A stretch of DNA of 64,000 nt from contig DVJE01000006.1 in NCBI GenBank assembly GCA_018716975.1, forward strand, positions 1-64,000, read 5' to 3'. This document shows positions 60,033 through 64,000 of the stretch, piece by piece. The stretch is from Candidatus Gallacutalibacter stercoravium. GTDB taxonomy: Bacteria; Bacillota; Clostridia; Oscillospirales; Acutalibacteraceae. The notes under the pieces are model-generated. The model made no database searches. It was given only the letters and a program-made list of their open reading frames with translations, and was not told the DNA's origin. Every line of letters begins with the position of its first letter. The first letter of the stretch is position 1. The translations under genes and the position numbers were made by a program.

Positions 60033-62462
60033 TTACTGTGAAATATATGTAGGTTTTGCCACGACCGGTTCGGTGATCTCGGGGCGTACGTCGGTGCTTC
60101 CCTCATCGTGCGCTTCTGCCTCTCGCTTTGGAAGCAGGGCCTGTTGCAATACAGCATCCACATATTCTACAGGCACAAAGGTAACCGCCTCTTTTACCGC
60201 CGGATCAATCTCATCCAAATCAGGCTGGTTGTCCTTCGGGATAATCACAGTTTTAATCCCTTGGCGGTAAGCCGCCATGCTCTTTTCCTTTAACCCACCA
60301 ATGGGCAGCACCTTGCCGCGCAGGGTAATCTCCCCCGTCATGGCAACATCATGGCGCACCGGCCTTTTGCTTAAAGCCGAGGCCAATGCTGTGGCCATAG
60401 CAATACCCGCCGACGGGCCATCCTTAGGCACAGCGCCCTCCGGCACATGGATGTGGATATCACAGGTTTTATAAAAGTCCGGCTTAATTTGTAACTGCTC
60501 GGCGCGGCAGCGCACACAGGTTAAAGCCGCATGGGCCGATTCCTTCATCACATCGCCCAAAGAACCGGTCAGTTCCAGTTTGCCGCTGCCCTCCATTACC
60601 GCCACCTCGATAGGCATGGTTTCACCGCCTACCGCTGTCCATGCCAAGCCGGTTACCACGCCGACTTCGTCGCGCTGATCCGGCATATCACGCTTAAATT
60701 TACGGGCGCCCAGGAACTCTTCTAAGTTCTTTACATCCACTGTAATTTTCTTTTCTTGCCCAGAGGCAAACTGCCGGGCCGCCTTACGCAACAGCTTTGC
60801 CAAGGTTCGTTCCAAATTACGCACGCCGGCCTCTCGGGTGTAGCCGTCGATGATTTCATGCAGGGCGTTGTCGCTCACATGCAGCTGTTTGGGCAATATC
60901 CCGTGCTTTTTCAGCTGCTTGGGCAGCAAATACTTTTTGGCAATTTGAAATTTTTCTTCGTGTGTATAGCTGGAAAGCTCGATAACATCCATCCGATCCA
61001 GCAAGGGCGCAGGAATAGCCCCTGCATCGTTCGCGGTGGTGATAAACAACACATGGCTTAAATCGAAGGGCAAATCGATGTAGTGATCGTGGAAGGTGTT
61101 ATTTTGTTCGGCATCCAACACCTCTAGCAAAGCCGAGGTAGGATCACCGCGAAAATCATTGCCCAACTTATCGATCTCATCCAACAGAATCAACGGATTG
61201 TTGGTGCCCGCCTGCTTGATAGCGGCAATAATGCGCCCGGGCATAGCGCCGATATAGGTGCGGCGATGCCCGCGGATATCCGACTCATCCCGCACGCCGC
61301 CCAATGCCACGCGAACGTATTGCACCCCCACAGCCTTGGCAATGGATTTTGCAATGGATGTTTTTCCCACGCCGGGCGGGCCCACCAGGCAGATAATCTG
61401 CCCCTTGATATCAGGAGCCAGCTTGCGTACGGCCAACATCTCTAAGATGCGCTCTTTTACCTTTTCCAGCCCATAGTGATCTTTATCCAAAACCTTTTGC
61501 GCCTTATGTAAATCGATCGAAACTTTGGAACTGATGTTCCAGGGCAGCTCCAAGCAGGCATCCAGATAGTTGCGCACCACATTGGCCTCATGCGAACCCA
61601 TCGGCATTTTTGCCAAACGGCTGCACTCCTTGTTTAACTGCTGCGCAATCTCATCCGGCAGCGCCAACTTGGCTATTTTTTGCCGGTATTCCTCCGCATC
61701 ATCTTGGGGATTGTCACCATCGCCCAGCTCGTCCAAAATCACCTTCAACTGCTCGCGCAGATAATATTCCCGCTGGTTGGTGTCCACCTGCTCGCGCACC
61801 TTATCGCCGATTTCATTTTCCAGCTCTAATAGATCGCTTTCATTTTTGAGCATCAGCAAAAGCTTTTGCAGCCGGATAATAGGGCTGCGCTCGCAAAGCA
61901 GCTCCAGTTTGCTGTTATAATCCTGCATGACGTTGGCGGCTATGTAATCGGCCAGTTCACCAGGCTTTTCTGCCGACTGAACACCTATCATTACATCGGG
62001 CGCCATTCGCGGCGCCTTTTCTGCATAGCTCTGAAACGCCTCTTTCACCATGCGCATAAGGGCCTCGCCCTTTTGGTAATTTGCAACCCGTTTATCGGTA
62101 AGCCTTTCCACCTCAGCCAGCAAAAAAGGCTCCTCTTGCAAGATTTCAGCAATACCGGCACGGTGCTTGCCTTCTACCAACACACGAATACCTTCGCCTG
62201 ATTGGCGCAACACCTGGCGTACCCGAGCCACCACGCCAACCGGGCATAGATGCTCCGGCGGCGGGTCATCCTCACGCAAATCTTCCTGCGGCACCAATAA
62301 AACCATTTGGTTGCCATGCATAGCGGCATTTAAAGCAAGAAGCGATTTTTTTCTGCCCACATCAAAGTGCAAAACCATACCGGGGAACAACGCAAGCCCC
62401 CGCAAAGCCAACACCGGTAAAATCATCTTGGGTCTTTCGGCGGTATTTTGTTTCTCGTCCAT
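60033..62462 (-). CDS. lon: ATP-dependent protease Lon (LonA)
   Basis: A cytoplasmic quality-control protease. The 809-residue protein has the N-terminal substrate domain ([20 protein letters not shown]), a coiled region ([20 protein letters not shown]), the AAA+ module with Walker [10 protein letters not shown] and Walker [11 protein letters not shown], and the C-terminal protease domain. The catalytic dyad is the Ser in PKDGPSAG and the Lys in [10 protein letters not shown]. The length is typical. A lonB paralogue, often found between clpX and lonA in Bacillus, is absent. Confidence 0.98.
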   Translation of the reverse strand: MDEKQNTAERPKMILPVLALRGLALFPGMVLHFDVGRKKSLLALNAAMHGNQMVLLVPQEDLREDDPPPEHLCPVGVVARVRQVLRQSGEGIRVLVEGKHRAGIAEILQEEPFLLAEVERLTDKRVANYQKGEALMRMVKEAFQSYAEKAPRMAPDVMIGVQSAEKPGELADYIAANVMQDYNSKLELLCERSPIIRLQKLLLMLKNESDLLELENEIGDKVREQVDTNQREYYLREQLKVILDELGDGDNPQDDAEEYRQKIAKLALPDEIAQQLNKECSRLAKMPMGSHEANVVRNYLDACLELPWNISSKVSIDLHKAQKVLDKDHYGLEKVKERILEMLAVRKLAPDIKGQIICLVGPPGVGKTSIAKSIAKAVGVQYVRVALGGVRDESDIRGHRRTYIGAMPGRIIAAIKQAGTNNPLILLDEIDKLGNDFRGDPTSALLEVLDAEQNNTFHDHYIDLPFDLSHVLFITTANDAGAIPAPLLDRMDVIELSSYTHEEKFQIAKKYLLPKQLKKHGILPKQLHVSDNALHEIIDGYTREAGVRNLERTLAKLLRKAARQFASGQEKKITVDVKNLEEFLGARKFKRDMPDQRDEVGVVTGLAWTAVGGETMPIEVAVMEGSGKLELTGSLGDVMKESAHAALTCVRCRAEQLQIKPDFYKTCDIHIHVPEGAVPKDGPSAGIAMATALASALSKRPVRHDVAMTGEITLRGKVLPIGGLKEKSMAAYRQGIKTVIIPKDNQPDLDEIDPAVKEAVTFVPVEYVDAVLQQALLPKREAEAHDEGSTDVRPEITEPVVAKPTYISQ

Positions 62463-62684
62463 TGTCTTAACATCCTTTCGCAGGCGTGCGTAAAACAGAG
62501 AGCGCCTCTATTTGCGCACTTGGCCTTTTTCCATCGTCGGACTACCCGGCAACCTGGCTTCGGTCCTACGAATGAAAGAATAAGAGAACGGGCTGCCGTA
62601 CCTTATTGGGCGCAACAACCATACGAAGGGCGTAATTTAACGCCTTTTGATTTTGCTCCAACAGATACCGCAACCCGCCCTGAT

Positions 62685-63998
62685 TTAAGAAGCCGAGTTC
62701 TTACGGCTTCGCTTTTTACCACTGCTAATGGTGATTTTTACAGGTTTACGCTCCGGATCACATTCCAGCTGAGCCGGCGCTTTGTTCAGCACCGTATCCT
62801 CTGTGATCGTCACCCGCTCAACCGTGGGATCGGAAGGAACGGTGTACATCAGCTCTGTTAGGATTTCTTCCATAATAGAGCGCAACCCACGGGCGCCGGT
62901 TTCTCTCTCGATGGCTTTTTGGGCAATCGCTTCTAGCGCGCCGGGCGTAAATTCCAAATCCACTTTATCCAATGCAAACAGCTTTTTATACTGCTTTACC
63001 AAAGAATTTTTCGGTTCGGTTAAAATGCGCACCAACGCCTTTTTGTCCAGACCGCTTAAAGTGGTGATAACCGGTAGACGGCCCACCAACTCGGGAATCA
63101 GCCCGTACTTTACCAGATCCTGCGGGATGACGTCCTTCATCCAATCGGTAGCGTTTAGCTCCTTTTTATCCTTTACCTCGGCGCCAAAACCTAAAGACGA
63201 AGAGCCAATGCGCTTTTCGATAATCTTTTCCATCCCGTCAAAGGCGCCCCCGCAGATAAACAGGATATTGGTGGTATCAATTTGGATAAATTCCTGCTGC
63301 GGGTGCTTGCGGCCGCCCTGCGGCGGCACATTAGACACCGTGCCCTCTAAAATTTTAAGCAGGGCCTGTTGCACGCCTTCGCCGCTTACATCGCGGGTAA
63401 TAGACGGGTTTTCAGATTTGCGGGCAATCTTATCGATTTCATCTACATAGATAATGCCATGTTCGGCACGTTCCACGTCGAAATCGGCGGCTTGGATCAG
63501 GCGCAGCAGAATATTCTCCACATCCTCGCCCACATAGCCGGCCTCTGTTAAAGTAGTGGCGTCGGCAATCGCAAAGGGGACATCTAAAATTTCCGCCAGG
63601 GTCTGCACCATCCAGGTTTTACCCACACCGGTGGGGCCCAACAGCAACACGTTGCTTTTTACCAAGCCCACATCCTCGCTGCCAAAATAAATGCGCTTAT
63701 AGTGGTTATACACAGCAACTGAAAGCGCTATTTTGGCCTCATCTTGCCCAATCACATAGTCATCCAGCAGCTTTTTAATCTCTTGCGGTTTGGGCAGCAC
63801 AGTGGTGGTTTCGGTATAAGGCCCAGCCTTGCGGTTACTTAGGTTGGACTCATCCTCCAAGATAGACATGCACAGTTCCACACACTCATCGCAAATATAA
63901 ACGCCAGGCCCTGCGATCAAGCGGCGCGCCTGATCCTGAGGCTTGTTACAAAAGGAACAGCAAATCTGCCTATCCTTGGTATCGTCTCCTATTGCCAT
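62685..63998 (-). CDS. clpX: ATP-dependent Clp protease ATP-binding subunit ClpX
   Basis: ClpX unfolds substrates and feeds them to ClpP. The 437-residue protein has the N-terminal zinc-binding domain ([25 protein letters not shown]), the AAA+ Walker [10 protein letters not shown] (Val for Ser and Trp after Thr, slightly unusual) and Walker [17 protein letters not shown]. Sensor and loop regions read [15 protein letters not shown] and [15 protein letters not shown]. The start ATG lies two bases from the window edge, so its ribosome site and any upstream clpP are outside. The gap to lon (62463-62684) holds no gene. Confidence 0.98.
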   Translation of the reverse strand: MAIGDDTKDRQICCSFCNKPQDQARRLIAGPGVYICDECVELCMSILEDESNLSNRKAGPYTETTTVLPKPQEIKKLLDDYVIGQDEAKIALSVAVYNHYKRIYFGSEDVGLVKSNVLLLGPTGVGKTWMVQTLAEILDVPFAIADATTLTEAGYVGEDVENILLRLIQAADFDVERAEHGIIYVDEIDKIARKSENPSITRDVSGEGVQQALLKILEGTVSNVPPQGGRKHPQQEFIQIDTTNILFICGGAFDGMEKIIEKRIGSSSLGFGAEVKDKKELNATDWMKDVIPQDLVKYGLIPELVGRLPVITTLSGLDKKALVRILTEPKNSLVKQYKKLFALDKVDLEFTPGALEAIAQKAIERETGARGLRSIMEEILTELMYTVPSDPTVERVTITEDTVLNKAPAQLECDPERKPVKITISSGKKRSRKNSAS

Positions 63999-64000
63999 TT

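Overview
The window comes from a spore-forming Clostridia member of the Bacillota, most like a gut Oscillospirales/Ruminococcaceae-type organism. This is inferred from the gerABC-type germination operon, the NrdR, Hsp33, YerC and NfnAB set, the gene orders clpX-lon-ysxC and SRP RNA-dnaX-ybaB-recR, mid-range G+C, and the many glycoside hydrolases (GH13, GH32, GH127, GH172, GH38-like). No rRNA, insertion sequence, CRISPR array or intact prophage is visible.

Layout. 1-4.3 kb: end of a GH13 alpha-amylase-family gene, then a MarR regulator, a duplicated DUF1538 membrane protein and a double PII-like protein. 4.4-10.5 kb: nrdR, then two divergent units that look spore-related (DUF421-DUF4363 and gerA-gerB-gerC). 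10.6-13.9 kb: a ferrous iron operon (feoA, feoA, feoB, FeoB-associated small protein). 14.1-19.0 kb: the most interesting locus. A divergent HxlR regulator faces a six-gene run. That run encodes a Cys-rich ACG-repeat peptide, a radical SAM/SPASM maturase, a nitroreductase, an FMN-binding/ferredoxin fusion, a zinc macrodomain and a class M sirtuin. 19-21.2 kb: small DUF genes and tRNA-Pro/tRNA-Gln. 21.4-23.2 kb: GH32. 23.6-34.3 kb: a G+C-rich catabolic island. It holds the complete glucuronate route (uxaC, SDR-type mannonate oxidoreductase, uxuA, kdgK, KDPG aldolase fused to a VOC domain), a cyclase, an MTA/SAH nucleosidase, GH127 and a 2-hydroxyacid dehydrogenase. 34.4-38 kb: an HD-GYP response regulator, a small secreted protein, an anti-sigma/ECF sigma pair and a small coiled-coil protein. 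38.5-44.2 kb: GH172, YebC, RecR, YbaB, DnaX and the SRP RNA. 44.3-50.6 kb: a phosphotransferase, an orphan phage baseplate-like protein and a large GH38-like multidomain enzyme. 51-55.7 kb: MATE exporter, NfnAB and a lipoprotein. 55.9-64 kb: XRE regulator, five tRNAs, hslO, a methyltransferase, YerC, YsxC, Lon and ClpX.

How the genes may work together. The uronate genes form a full pathway from glucuronate to pyruvate and glyceraldehyde 3-phosphate. A LacI-type palindrome overlaps a candidate uxaC promoter. The 14-19 kb cluster looks like a redox-regulated RiPP system joined to reversible ADP-ribosylation genes, a pairing I regard as worth testing. The germination and DUF421 units share a divergent intergenic region with candidate forespore (sigma-G-like) promoters on both sides. 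Starts were chosen by Shine-Dalgarno position, so several differ from the longest open frame. Family names come from reading the translated sequence, without database searches.
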